Positions 22,125-33,959 are shown, counted from the first letter of the stretch. The stretch: 64,000 nt of DNA from Bemisia tabaci (GCF_918797505.1 NC_092795.1:2327434-2391433); one strand, 5' to 3'. Notes: generated from the sequence alone by a model not told the origin. Translations and numbers: made by a program.

Positions 22125-23129
22125 GGGAGTGGTGGTGGAAGTGCTGGCTCCATGATCAAAATGTCCTGCGTTAGATTCCTGCCCAGGCATAAGTTTGATG
22201 ATCTCACACATGGAGTTGCCTGAGGCTAGGGCTGTTCCATCGGGTGTTGGTAAGCTACCAAAAAAGGTCCATTAGGAGAAAGTTACGATAAGAGCGCTCT
22301 TACCGATAGCGATCTGAGTTTTCAGAGCTAACAAAAATAGCTGTTGCCACAAGTACATCTATTTTATGCGCAACCGCGCCAGGCAATCAGACAAACCAAC
22401 ACATGGGGCAACAGTGCATTGCCTGCAAGCTCTCAAAACTCTGATAAGGCGGACTGTTAACAATATCATCGCCACTGTCTTCACTGCCACCAGTTTCGGT
22501 TTAAGACGATACTGATAGCGTGCCGGCAAGAATCCATTTGAACACCCCTACCTGAGGCTGGTTATATGGCATGGACTGAGGGGGGATGAGGCCCTGGCTG
22601 AAAAAAAGCGGTAGTGGCACTAGCATGGAAAAGTAAACAATATGAGCACTTTCCGCTCTGAAGGAGCACATGGCAGCTGACTCAGCATCATGAATGAAAT
22701 TCTATCACAGCTACGAATCAAAATGAAGATGTATTCAACATTGACTAATGTAAGAAGAATTGGAGGAAGAGACTTGTGCGGGCTTAAAAGGGGATTTATC
22801 TCCAAGGTAAATTGGAGAGGATACGTCCCATCTTACCTTTGTTCCATGTGTGATCGTTGGTGATAAGAAGGCATGGAGGGCAGAATGGTCAATGGAAGGA
22901 GGAAATACTAATACCAATACCGACTGGTCGGCAGAAATGGAAACATCTCGTTCTGGAACAGTCCATCATCTTGCTCACTTGGGATACGCTTAGGCCGCTT
23001 AGGATTTCGACTTGATTTTCGTTCACTTGTCGCAAATGAAGATAACCTCGTCGTAGTCAAAACAATAAAGATAAACCAACAAACAAACAGTAAGAGGGGG
23101 GGCGGAGGAGGGAAAGCGATGAAATCCTC
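22125..23129. other. No gene recognised
   Basis: No supported coding region or repeat match within the window. Confidence 0.4.
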
Positions 23130-23287
23130 CAGTGACGAGGCGTGCTTTCCGGTAGATCGATTGATCTGTCTATTAAACCTGTGGAAAAGGATCGATGTCA
23201 GGTGTCGCAACGAACACCTTAAAAATCGATTCTTTACCATAGCTTCAAATCGGGGAAACGATATGTATCGAAGCACACTATGCCACT
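23130..23287 (-). mobile_element. Palindromic MITE family F, copy 1
   Basis: About 160 bp with CAGTG(A/G)CG...CCACTG ends and interior ATCGATT / ACCTATGGAAAAG blocks. Reverse of the copy at 23653. Confidence 0.75.
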
Positions 23288-23652
23288 GATGAAAAATCCG
23301 AGGTGGGCTACTGCTGCAACAACTTCCCGAAACGGGGAGGCTTGCGCATGCGCGCTGCATACGTACTGTATCCGATTGGCGCCGGATGACATCATCCGTG
23401 TCGGCGCCAACTCTGAGCTATTTCAAACATGCGGCACTCGCTACTCACAGTTTCTCAGTAAGTTTCTGTTTGAAGTTTTCGCTTTTTCTCCACACACTCA
23501 AATTTTTACGAGTCGAAATTGGTAAAGTAAAGTAAGTGAGTGGTTGGTCGAAGTAAATGTATCTCCACACTGAAGTAGATGACGAGACGAGAGTAAAATG
23601 AATGTTACAACTTCTCGATAAAGCGCCCTGCCGGCCGATGAAAAGAAGGGAG
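23288..23652. other. No gene recognised
   Basis: Moderately GC-rich around 23330-23420; it could include a first exon or promoter for IFT57 but shows no specific signal. Confidence 0.35.
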
Positions 23653-23808
23653 TAGTGACGTGGTGTGCTTAGCGATCTATCGATTTTTCCCCGTTAGAAG
23701 CTGTGGTGAATAATCGATTATTAAGGTGTTCGCTGCAAACACCCTGTCTATCGATACTTTTCCATAGGTTTAAATGGCCGATCAATCGATGTATCGCAAA
23801 ACACGTCA
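23653..23808 (+). mobile_element. Family F, copy 2
   Basis: GTGTGCTTAGCGATCTATCG at the left and ATCGATGTATCGCAAAACAC at the right are inverted; interior CCCCGTTAGAAGCTGTGGTG resembles the other copies. Confidence 0.75.
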
Positions 23809-24680
23809 GGGAGGGGCCTCGATCACAGAGGGGAGAATTTAAGTATATTCCACGGAAAAGCAATGATTATCGGTTTTCTTATTAAGTCCGTCGTCTTTTC
23901 TATGATGTATTCAGCAGGTACAGGGTACACTCATATAAAATTGACTCAAGTTAAGAAAACAAAAAGAGGTGCCCAAAGGTGTTATGCTGGTCTTAAAGCA
24001 AATTTTCGTTCGTCAACTGTTGGCGAAATCCGTAAACAGTTATCCTGCGCGTTAACGAGGTCGCTATTTTCATTTACCAATCAGAGCCCGGTGGCCTGTT
24101 TACAGGGGTTGATGGGTTTCACTCCCTCAACCAGAATCGTCAACAAGTTCAATAATGTGACCCGGAGCACGTTTACAAAACTGTAAGCTGTTGACAAAAA
24201 TTAAATTATAATTAATTACAGGCGATTTTGCGGGGAAGGCTAGGCTACGCTCATTTAATTACAACCGGAGAACGAAAATGCGTTTTGATGACGTATTTCG
24301 TAAACTATTCACGGATTTCGTCAATGGTTGATAAACGAAAATTTGCTCATTGTACCTAGGCGCCTTTGACTGCAGATCACTGATGAAGAAGTGATGGATT
24401 CCTGGTGATGTGGGGATAGGCATTCAGAGACGGATGTCATGCGTTTGGACGCTTGTCATTTTGAAGGCACTGGAGATTCTATTTCAGAATAGCGAACTGA
24501 CAGCATTCCGAGGCCGCATGCTGAGACCGTTCTTTCATATCTCGCTCGAGAAACCTGGAATGAATAACAGTTTTAGGTACTTGTTCGCCATTATATTACT
24601 TACGAAGAGAGTTGTGAAGAGTGTAAGCATTAATACTGGGTCCCGTGGAGACACTTCGGATCCATCCTGCTGATAATTAA
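23809..24680. other. No gene recognised
   Basis: Short open frames only; no family resemblance seen. Confidence 0.4.
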
Positions 24681-25500
24681 AATTGATAGACAAAGATATG
24701 GGCAAAGAGGACGAAGAGAAAATTGAGCGATCCTATTGATAGGATACTTCTCAGAGTGCGATTTTGCTATAGTTTTAGTGATAAAAAATTACATATCGAC
24801 AGTGTAAGCCCACAACCACGCATCTTGGTTTGCGGCGCGGCGTTGCTGGATTCCTGTCAGCTATCATAATTAATTTCATACATAATTCTTAAAAACTGCC
24901 ATGATTTTTCCTCACTGTGCGAAAAATGTTTCAAGAGTAAAAAACTATTCTCACCCTCTAGTATGCTTGTTGCTTATGTAGCAAAATTGAAGGCAAACAT
25001 TCGGATGGATGATCTCTACCAATGGGTTCACATAACATCGTCCATCGGTTCAATTAAAGCTCGCAGACGATATGATTGTGTATTTTTCGAATAGGTACTT
25101 AACTATTCGAGCTCCTCAGTATGTTTTTTGCCTATGCAGCAATATTGAAGGCGGACATCCGATAGACGATACTTGCCTAGGCGTTGTTCGGTTTAACCAT
25201 AACTCATAACTTTCGAAAAGATCCACAGTATGTTTGTTGCCTATGCAGCAAAATTGAAGGCGAACTTCTGCTAACATGCTCGCTCATAGTCTGTTGGTTC
25301 CAGCATTCTATTGGAGAGAGTTAGTATTAATTGTTGAAAAGGAAAAGAGCTTTTCGCACTCTTGCGGATCCTCAAGCGGGCTGATTACTGAAATTGATAT
25401 AGACAGAGCAACAAACAGAGGAGACAAGGAGAAAATGGAGCGATCCTATAGCCTGTGTCACACTACTCCATCAAAATGTCAAGGTCAAGGGCGCTGTGAT
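24681..25500. repeat. Interspersed/tandem repeat with GAAGGCG units
   Basis: TTGCCTATGCAGCAAAATTG-type units followed by AAGGCG occur three times (about 24965, 25125, 25235), and an A/G-rich block (GAGAAAA-TGAGCGATCCTAT) occurs at about 24715 and 25432. A fourth, weaker unit lies near 31180. Confidence 0.65.
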
Positions 25501-27050
25501 TGAGTTATCTGAGTGACTTCAATCATACGATATTACATTACTTTCAGTCTAACAATGAAATTGAAATTTCATCAGTTATATTGGTGTGAGCGACGGTCAA
25601 CTCACTCTAAACTTACGTGCCATGTGACTGTAGAATTTTCCTATTCATTGCCAAATTGGTTTAAAACCAGTCCTATTTGGGCTGAATGCGTGAACGGATG
25701 TAAAAAAATTATCATTATTTACTGAGCTCAAGAAAATTGTTAACCATAAAAAATTTTTGACTGTCTGATTTTGGTCGGCCTCCCCCTCCCCCTCCTTCCA
25801 CCCTAAAGTATCGAAAGAGCGAGAAATGCTATTAGAAACCTTAAAAACCCTTAAAACATGAATTTGTGTTGAAATATTTCATTGGCCGCTTTACTGTGTA
25901 ACGTAGTTCCTTAAAACCTCTACATCTGATTTTCGCGGAAATTGGAGGTCGCCTCAAATAAGCATCCGACAAATATGGTTGTACCGGTTTGTACCGTTTG
26001 TGCTTTGTCCGAGTCATCAAATAAGCCAATCACAACATCTGACCTTGATATTTTGATGGCTAGTTTTGATAGTGTGACACAGGCTGTATCGGTTGAAACG
26101 AGTGGTTCCGATAGACACGGGGGAAATGATGGAAGAGCTGAAGGGTCCAGGACTCCAGAGGTGTCCATGTCAGGTATTTTCTGAGGAGCTAAACCTCAAC
26201 TTTGAAATTGGAGGGGGAAGAGTTTTTTTTTTTTGGGGGGGGGGGGCGGCCTCTAGGGGAAATATTCTCTTCCCCCAAAGAAATATTTCCTTCTCTCCAA
26301 GAGAATAATCTCCCGCCCTCAAGGAAAATTTCCTCTCTCCCTTGGAAAATATGTCTCCTTGTAGGAAAGAATTGAAAAGTAACATATTTATTGTTTGCTG
26401 TGTATTCTATATGTCACTATTTATAATTCCATATGTTTTAAACGTTTCTCATTTCTACCGTACATTTTATCCTTAAGAAAGGTAAAAAAAAGAGTTTCGG
26501 AAGAAGAAGAGTCACCGATAGTGCCCAGAATTGCATTTTAAAGGTCTTAAAATTTCAACATTTTTCGGGGAAGGCTTCCGGACCCCCCCCCCCCCTCCAC
26601 AGAATAAGTGGGCCCACATTGGGGGGGAGGGGGGTCCTCAACGGGTCTCGCATGGGTTGCCATTGCTACCACTCGTTTCCATCACTAGAATCGGTCCATT
26701 TTCCGTTACTGCTCTCTGTCTACCAATTTTTATAATCAACCCGCAGTAGTTATGATTTGTCAGCGAGGGTGCTCTCCTGCTCTGGTTTGCTCTGTCTTTT
26801 CAAGTGGCAAACGACTCGTAAAGAGTGGCACCTCGCGGCCGCGGCGGCGGCGGCGGCAAGAGCGTCTTGTGTCTCGGGTGCCCGGCGCGGCGCGGCGGTG
26901 CGCGCGAAGGCGTCAGAAAAGGCTTATTATCCGTTGTGAAGTATCCGAGGTGACTCGGCAAGCGAATGCAAATGGAATGGAAAGCTGAAGCAATTGGAAT
27001 AATAAGATGCACTCCGACTCAGGAGGGCGCGGGCGAATGCGCGCACGCCG
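25501..27050. other. No gene; poly-G and GC-rich DNA
   Basis: G12 at 26235-26246, degenerate GGGGAAATATT-type repeats to 26345, and a GC-rich block (26830-27050) with CGG-rich runs that is the Transib target region. No coding support. Confidence 0.5.
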
Positions 27051-27272
27051 CGCCGCACAGTGGATCCAGTCAATAGGAGAGCTCGGACAAAATTTGGAAA
27101 CTTTAAACGCTTATAACTCCGTTTATACACAATTTTGAGGTTTTTAAAGTGGCTCCATTGGTTTCCTCGTGAAATTTGCTTTTAGAGGCACCCCATAAAA
27201 TTTAAAATGTGACGAAATTAACATCAAAATTTTCAGTTATAGTCAAAAATATCATGTCCGACCTCTCTAATT

Positions 27273-28403
27273 GGGAGTTGCCGAATTGGTTCCCAAGTGG
27301 CCGAATTGGTTCCCTTTTCCGAAGACGGTCATTTCCGTATTGGTTCCCACTTCCGAGGGTCGTATTGGTTCCCGTGTCCGAATTAGTTCCCACCTGTAAA
27401 TTCCCTGGTAAAAATTGGCGATAGGAGCTGTGTTTCAAAATACCATAGGAGTTCTTATAGCCGACTAAAGAAGCTATTGAAAATCATATAGCTGGCTGTA
27501 GAAAGCGGAGAAAATCATGTAGCCGGGCTATACGAAGCTATAAAAAAGTATACAGTCTGGCTATAGTTCCTATCGCCGGGCTTTACACTTTATCAACATT
27601 GGTGGCTATAAAAGGCTATCAGAAATTGTGTAGAAATTAATGTGCTTTGGAAATCATTAAGTTTGATACGGAACTACCTTAATATTTACAAAACACACAT
27701 TATATTTTCCTTTAAAACATATTTTTTTTCATCACTTTAAAATGAGAATAATCCATACAGAATGTGTGCAAACATTTCTAAATCATGAGTTGAAAAACGC
27801 TGACTCCGCGAGATTAAGTATTAGAGCTTAACACAAAACGGAGCGGCGACGCACTGGCGCCTACAAACCTAACAGGGATACTTCACGCATTGCGCAATGC
27901 GTGAAGTATCCCTGTTAGGTTTGTAGGCGCCAATGCGCGTTTCGCGCTCTCTGCCCGCCCGCCGCGCAGCAGCGTGCCACGTCGTCTGAAGCAACTATTT
28001 CACACCAGAGGTATTGCACAGTATCATGAGAAATTGAAGGCGCTCCAACATATTAAGAATGACAGGCATCCTTCAAGAGTACGGAGCTTTCCTCGCAAAA
28101 TAAATCAAGATACTACGGCACAAAAAGAGAGCGGTAGTCCAAAAACTAACTAAGTCCTAGTATCCTAGCTTGTATAAAGCAAAAAATATTTGGATGAGCA
28201 CCACTGAACTCCGTATTAAGTTTTAGCCGGTCCTCGTTTGCCTTGCGCAGTTGTCGCTTCTTCAAAAAACCATCTCACTCGCAGGAACCAATTCGGACAT
28301 GGAACATTTTGAATCGGGAACCAGTGCGGACCAGGGTTTTGTTTCATCCGGGAACCAGTTCGGACTAAGGGTCACGGCCACGGGAACCAATTCGGGTTCA
28401 CCC
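27273..28403. mobile_element. 1131-bp element with GGG ends and 8-bp duplication
   Basis: Flanked by CTCTAATT on each side (27265-27272, 28404-28411). Ends GGGAGTTGCCGAATTGG and GGGTGAACCCGAATTGG (right end, complement). Each end carries four or five copies of a 14-bp word close to CCGAATTGGTTCCC in inverted orientation. Interior holds short AGCCGGGCTATA-type repeats (about 27455-27620) and a zero-loop palindrome. No ORF; 8-bp duplication suggests hAT or a relative. Confidence 0.88.
27851..27936. repeat. 86-bp near-perfect zero-loop palindrome
   Basis: Centre TTGC|GCAA between 27893 and 27894; 43-bp arms with a single mismatch, 38 of them paired without a break from the centre. Includes CCTACAAACCTAACAGGG and its complement. 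Confidence 0.97.
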
Positions 28404-28486
28404 CTCTAATTGACTCGATCCACTGTGCGCCGCGCCGGCCGCGGCTATATGACACAAGATTCACCCCGCCCCGCCCCCTTCCAGTG

Positions 28487-28635
28487 CAGTGGCGAAGCGT
28501 GAATCATCCGCTATGGATATTTCCCCGTTTGAAGCTATGCTAAATAATCGATTATTCAGCTACACCCCGACTATCGATCCTTTTCCATAGGTTTAAATGA
28601 CAGAACGATCGATTCATCGCAAGTCACTACTGCCC
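28487..28635 (+). mobile_element. Family F, copy 3
   Basis: CAGTGGCGAAGCGTG start, TTTCCCCGTTTGAAGCTATG and CCTTTTCCATAGGTTTAAAT inside, GCAAGTCACTACTG end. Confidence 0.7.
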
Positions 28636-29149
28636 CCGCGCGCTGTCGCGTCTTCGTCCTCGCGCCCCAGACCTGCATCTGCATCGTCAGCGAGAGATTA
28701 GCACATGATTAACGCAACAGTCAACTCGAAGCAATGCATCCAGTATGCAGTATGCACTATGCACTATGCACTCATAATCATCAATCGGCGGACACATGGG
28801 CCGAATTAGTGGGCGGGGGGGGGGGGGTGTCAGGAATATCCATGCCCCCCCCCCCCTCCCAGGCAAATTTAAGGGATTTTGCGAAATACGCGGAGAAAAA
28901 ATAATCATTGCTCTCAAAATGCATGCGGAATGATGGATTTTGAAATTATGAAGGGACCCTTCCAAATGAACGTTCCAAACCACGAGAAAACAATCGATAT
29001 AGCGGATAATTCTGCATTTGGTAAATGTAAAAATGTTTACCAAATGTAGGATTTTATTCTAAGGACCGACGAACTTTAAAAACTTTCACGAATCTTTTTC
29101 TTTTTCGAATTTTTTAAATATCCGAATTTTTTAGCCTGGCGCTGATAGA
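28636..29149. other. No gene; TATGCAC microsatellite, poly-G/C
   Basis: Short CTATGCA repeat at about 28741-28770, G13 at 28815-28827 and C12 at 28845-28856. Confidence 0.55.
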
Positions 29150-29765
29150 GAGGAATTAAAGTAATTTTTGGGTGAATTGCGTGAATCGTGAACTCGCAAT
29201 GCTCTGCCCCATGCTACTAGTTTAAAGCACCACTAGGAATAAGACAAACGCAAACACAATATGGAAATTAAGCGAGGGAAGGATGCGCGTTAACGACGGC
29301 GCAGAGATACAACTATTCGTACTTGATGGACATCGGTGCTGCATCTGAAAAATTGAAGGCGCGATGACGCGAAGCGTGAGCTCTCTAAGCGTTGCTCAGA
29401 TTCGGGAGAAAAGTTAAAAAAGAAGTCCGAACACATCTCTCCTACCTTCGGCTGTGTTACTTACGTAGAGCTTGAAGCACCACTACGAATAAAACTAACG
29501 GAAACAAACACAATATGGAAGTAGAGAGAGGGGAAGGATGCGCGTTGACGACGACGGCGTAGAGATACAACTATTCATACTTGATGGGCGTCTGTGCTGC
29601 ATCTGAGAAATTGAAGGCGCGATGAAGCGAAGCGTGAGCTCTCAATGCTCTGCTGTATGCTGTTAATGAGGTGTCGCTCAGATTTGGGAGAAAAGTTGAA
29701 AAAGAGGCCCGAATAAGCCTTTTCTGTCTACGGCTGTGTTAATACTCGTTCTCGCTTCTTTTTTC
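29150..29765 (-). repeat. Family D dimer (about 248-bp units)
   Basis: Two direct units starting at GCACCACTA (29228 and 29476), each with ATTGAAGGCGCGATGA, CGAAGCGTGAGCTCTC, GGGAGAAAAGTT and CGGCTGTGTTA. Same unit, reversed, at 49620-50007 and 61280-61690. Confidence 0.8.
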
Positions 29766-29989
29766 AGGTTCTCGTCTGATTCTTTTTTTAGGATTTTGCA
29801 GATCCACGTCTTAAGCTCGCGTTAACCGCAACACTGGCTCGGTTCTTTTGGCAGTAATGTTTCATAAACAATGGAAAACAAAAATTTAGATTTTTAAATT
29901 AAGGGAGGCAAAAAGCTTCAGTATTTTGGTTGTGACATTGGGTTCATTGCCGATTAGTGGGTTTGTATTATTTTTGACTGTTGGTGAGT

Positions 29990-30420
29990 GAATCTGTGAG
30001 CGGAGATCCTTGAGGGTAGTTCAGTCCAAAATCACGTGTTTGACAAGAGGTGATACACCACAGAAGTTACAGATGGGTTTATCTTCTTTGCAGATGATGT
30101 GATTGTGACTGAAAAAAGTGTAACCGATCCTGAGACGCGCAATTTGAACTTCACATGATCTTCTTTGTGATAGAACATAAGTTCTTGGATATGGTATAGT
30201 GGCTCTGCGGAGACGATTTTGTTCACTTGTGCGTCAATCTTGCTCCCACGAGCTGCTGATAAGTTCGCACGTTGCTTTTTTAGCATCTTGTTGAGTGATG
30301 TTTCGCATAGAGCATGCTTCAGTGGCTGCTTTATCCACTGTTCCGTTTCCCAGAATTCCTTCTTGAGCCGGTACCCAGACGAAGGAAGTGGAGTGACCAT
30401 TGGCCGATAAGGAATGAACT
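29990..30420 (-). mobile_element. LINE RNase H fragment
   Basis: Minus strand reads TSFVWVPAQEGILGN, then VDKAATEA, the RNase H block common in LINE ORF2, and on to RRSCEVQIARLRIGYTF and HIICKEDKPICNFCG, the C-terminal zinc-binding tail. Frameshifts and stops present. 5'-truncated, dead. Confidence 0.8.
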
Positions 30421-30584
30421 ATGGATTAACATTTAAAAGGGATGACCCATCTCAGCTATGAAAATAGAATGTAACGGAGATAATTTTTGTTTCAGGATAG
30501 AGATAACTCTTCGCGCTCCCTGATACATATATATGTTGCTCATCGATGGTGCAACTGCAGAAAAGCGTTTATCGGTTTGCGGCG

Positions 30585-30821
30585 CACAGTGGATTGAGTC
30601 AATTAGAGAGGTCGGACATGAAATTTTTGACTAAAACTGCACGTTTGGATGTTTGCCGTGAAGTTGGATGTTCCAACTTCACGGGGTGATTTTGGAAGAA
30701 AATCTTACGAGAAAACCAATGGAACCACTTTTAAAATCTCAAAGTTTTGTTTGAACGGAGTTATTAGTTTTAAAAGTTTCCAAATTTTGTCCGACCACTC
30801 CTATTGCCTCGATCCATTGTG
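30585..30821. mobile_element. Transib-type element, family I copy 2 (complete)
   Basis: 237 bp, CACAGTGGATTGAG to CTCGATCCATTGTG, flanked by CGGCG on each side (30580-30584, 30822-30826). Interior has a 13-bp perfect hairpin, CCGTGAAGTTGGA with its complement (about 30656-30684). No ORF. The host repeat has an unoccupied paralogue near 33025. Confidence 0.92.
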
Positions 30822-30824
30822 CGG

Positions 30825-31060
30825 CGTTGCAGACTTCAGCTGTCATCCTTTATTTTTTACTTGAAAAATCATTGAACGTCATTTCTTGGAAACTACAGTG
30901 ATTTTTTCTCTCTCTATGAAGAGTACCCTGAAAATTTCAAGCCATGATGTTTTTCCGGTCTCCTTTAAAAAAATCAAATAGGAGCGGAGATATTGGAACA
31001 CGGCAACTGAGATATGCGCATTTTTGTAGTTTCATTATCAATAAGCGGCAAAATTGGAGG
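30825..31060 (+). repeat. Dispersed repeat hosting the Transib element
   Basis: Continues from about 30541, is split by 30585-30821, and resembles 33000-33220 (CTTTATTTTTT, CATTTCTTGGAAACT, AAAATTTCAAGC blocks). Confidence 0.6.
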
Positions 31061-31248
31061 CGTATACCTCGAGGTCGAAAATACATGACTGTAGGTTTAA
31101 GCATTTTTATTGGGTCTGTCGAAGTTTAAGGAGGAGGTCATGTATTTGTTAGCTTTTGAAGAGATACTTATTCGCTCTCGTTTGTTGCCTATACGGCGAA
31201 GTTGAAGGCTCACCTCAAATTCACGATAGCTACCAACAAGATTTCACG

Positions 31249-31509
31249 GATCGCATTTAAAATAAAGGAACCAGCGCGATTACAGTGTTGTAAAAAATGT
31301 TGCTTCTTCATACCTAATTATATCTTAAATTCTCCCAGAACGGCAAAAAGTTTTCACTTCCCACCAAAATATTGTTATTATGAAGGAAAATAATTGTGTA
31401 AATTTTAATAACGTACTTACGCATATTAAGTGTTTCAAAAGAAAAGAAAAAGTTGCACGATTTTGAAAACACTGTAATCGCACTGGTTCCTTTTTGCTAA
31501 ATGTGATCC
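31249..31509. mobile_element. MITE family P, copy 1
   Basis: GGATCGCATTTA...GGAACCAGCGCGATTACAG at the left, CTGTAATCGCACTGGTTCC...GTGATCC at the right: about 40-bp inverted ends. Confidence 0.85.
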
Positions 31510-31530
31510 ACATTAAGCACGCCTATAAGA

Positions 31531-31558
31531 GTGTTTTTCGAAACTGTTCGAAAAACAC
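31531..31558. repeat. 12-bp stem hairpin
   Basis: GTGTTTTTCGAA, ACTG loop, TTCGAAAAACAC. No following T-tract; role unknown. Confidence 0.7.
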
Positions 31559-31664
31559 ATAATTATGCCGTGTTTCTTCCGCCAAACGATACAGATTTAA
31601 CCCCTTTAAGCTAGAGTTATAGTTACCTACCTCATCCTTCATCCCCGGACTTTAGGCACATTTA

Positions 31665-31925
31665 GATCGCATTTAGCAGAAAGGAACCAGCGCTAATTCA
31701 GCATTGTAAAAACATTGCTTCTTCATAATTATCTAAAAAAATTTCCAGAGTAGCAAATAGTTTTGGCTTTCCACCAAAAAATTCTTAATTTGAAAGGAAT
31801 ATAATCGAGTAAATTTTAATATTGTGCGGGTCCATGTATTGAGTTTTTTAAAAAGAAAATAAGAAGTTGCACGGTTTTGAAAACTCCGTAATTGCGCTGG
31901 TTCCTCTCTGTTAAATGCAATGCAT
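31665..31925. mobile_element. MITE family P, copy 2
   Basis: Direct-orientation copy of 31249-31509: GAACCAGCGCTAATTCAG at left, GTAATTGCGCTGGTTCC at right. More diverged ends. Confidence 0.8.
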
Positions 31926-32624
31926 TTCGCCTGCCTTTATGACAAAAAATGTGGCTAAGAATTTATTATTGCGACAAGCATCGCTTTTGAGCCCGATGGA
32001 TAGGTGAGTGATGTGTGAGCTGGATGCGAAACAACGCCAACTGGCCTTGCCTTTCCACACCGCAATGTGCAGTCTCGGAATGCGGAAATATAAATACTCA
32101 CATACCTATTAGTTATGTGAGTCATATCACTCATACACATACCCTCTGGCCTCTTTTGATTAGTTCAACAGTTCGCCTTCCTTCGCTTCCGTTGAGTATG
32201 CGAATCCTTCCATCCACGCGCGATGCATCTTAATGGAGGCACCTCATTACGAAGATGTCCAATTCGATTGCAACATTGTTTATGGCCCCAATAAAAAAAT
32301 TAATCCTTCCAATCAATTCATTCAGGTCTTCATCCTCTCGTGTTTAAGTAGGTATATATTTAATAGAGCAAACTGGACTTGATTCGGAACCATTATTTCT
32401 GACTCACTTTATAAAATCACCTATCTGCCTCGGGAGACTACTGGCACATACTTATCATTGTTGTTACCAAAAAGTGCAGGAATGGAAAAAAGCTAGTGCA
32501 TGATTTGTGGGAAATGGAAAAGTCGATAAATATGATCGGGCCTCATACGGCTGATAATTTTCAAAAAGTACATAATATGCGCGTACAAATCTAAAAAAAC
32601 AAGAGAGAACAACAACAGCATGCA
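31926..32624. other. No gene recognised
   Basis: No coding or repeat signal identified. Confidence 0.4.
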
Positions 32625-32879
32625 CTGCCGTGCTAAGGAAGAACGCCGTATGATCCATCACACGTTGCCAAATTTCCCTCGCTAAAATACGAATTCTCAA
32701 AGAAAACTGTGACTGTACGTCCTTTAATTTTTCAGACAGTTTAATTTACACTCAGATCTGAATTATCTGAAAATTTCAAGAGAAAATGTCCATAACTTTC
32801 CCGAGTGACGAACACGAAATTGGAGGAAATGTGGTACCTCTCGAATTTTCATAGAGTTTTTAGGAAAAAATTCCGACAG
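32625..32879. mobile_element. Family E element, copy 1 (decayed)
   Basis: Starts CTGCCGTGCTAAGGAAGAAC and TTGCCAAATTTCC; right end is a diverged inverse (ATTTTCATAGAG...CCGACAG). Compare 43527 and 60938. Confidence 0.75.
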
Positions 32880-33747
32880 TAACACAAACACCTTCGAGGC
32901 AATACATTGTACTCAAGTTTTTTGACGTTAAAAGTGAGGAGAAATATACGGAAAAAATAATTGCGGTACAAGAACAAACAGGGCATCGATAACTAGTCAA
33001 AGTACAAAATCACGTATCTTCCTGTGCGACGTCGAAGACTCCCCGTCATACTTTATTTTTTCTTTCGAAAACTAGTCATCATAATTTCTTGAAAACTTCA
33101 ATAATTTTTTTCTCTGTAGACAGAATATTCTGCATTAATTTCAAGCTCAAATGTTGGCTTAACATTTCTCTTCGAAAAATGAAAATATGAGCGGAAATTT
33201 TGAAACGCCGCAATGCAGAAACGTTATATCACACCGTAGTTATTAAAATGAAAGTTTTTTTTAGGGTCAACAGACAAACAAATTGAGACGTCTACACTTT
33301 TTACGAACATAATAACCTTGACGAAAATATGGTGAGAGGCATTAAATTGGAGGAAGAAAAGAAACAGCAGCATTGAAATCGATATTTGACCTTTCGAGGA
33401 CGATTTTGAAATGGATTACGTAAAAAAAACAACAAACAAAAAAACTAAAAAAATTGTAAAAGTCTCTTGAGTTGGTAATTCAACGATTTAGGTGTGTCAA
33501 AACACGAATGGCTCCCAACTACCTTTCCGAGTGACGGATGTGACCAGAGCAAAATTTTGTGATAAAAAACCCATATTTAAAATAAAAATATTAGAGGGTA
33601 TAATTAATAAGGTAAGAAGATATAATAAATAATTAATAAGGTAAGAAGGTATAATAAATAATTACTTAAAATAAAAATATTATTATGATACATTACATAT
33701 TCTCCGCGACGAAAATCTCAAATTGAAAGAAGGAAGTTCAAGCCTCC
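32880..33747. other. No gene; dispersed repeat and A/T tandem
   Basis: 33000-33220 is a paralogue of the repeat at 30541-31060. At about 33605-33660 TTAATAAGGTAAGAAG...ATAATAAATAA is repeated twice in tandem. Confidence 0.55.
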
Positions 33748-33959
33748 TTGATGTCGCTCGAAAAAATGAAGAGCGCATTTTTAAATTGCGCGCCACTCGA
33801 TGAGAGAGGGTGTGCCATCAACTGCGTGACTCAAGAAACAATGCGATCCACGTTACCGCGCATGCTTCCAATGACTAGCGTCGTGAGCTGCATGGCTTGG
33901 GTTTACTTTCAGACACAAGGCCTATCGCGTGCAAGCTATTCTCTGGCAGTTGGCTTACT

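Larger units (their letters stand above)
27056..28427. mobile_element. Transib-type element, family I copy 1 (split)
   Basis: Ends are CACAGTGGATC and its complement GATCCACTGTG, directly flanked by CGCCG on both sides (27051-27055, 28428-28432). CAC-(A/T)-x-TG ends plus a 5-bp CG-rich duplication are the Transib signature. Its own DNA is about 240 bp (27056-27272 and 28404-28427) with no ORF, so it is non-autonomous; the rest is a nested element. Confidence 0.88.
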
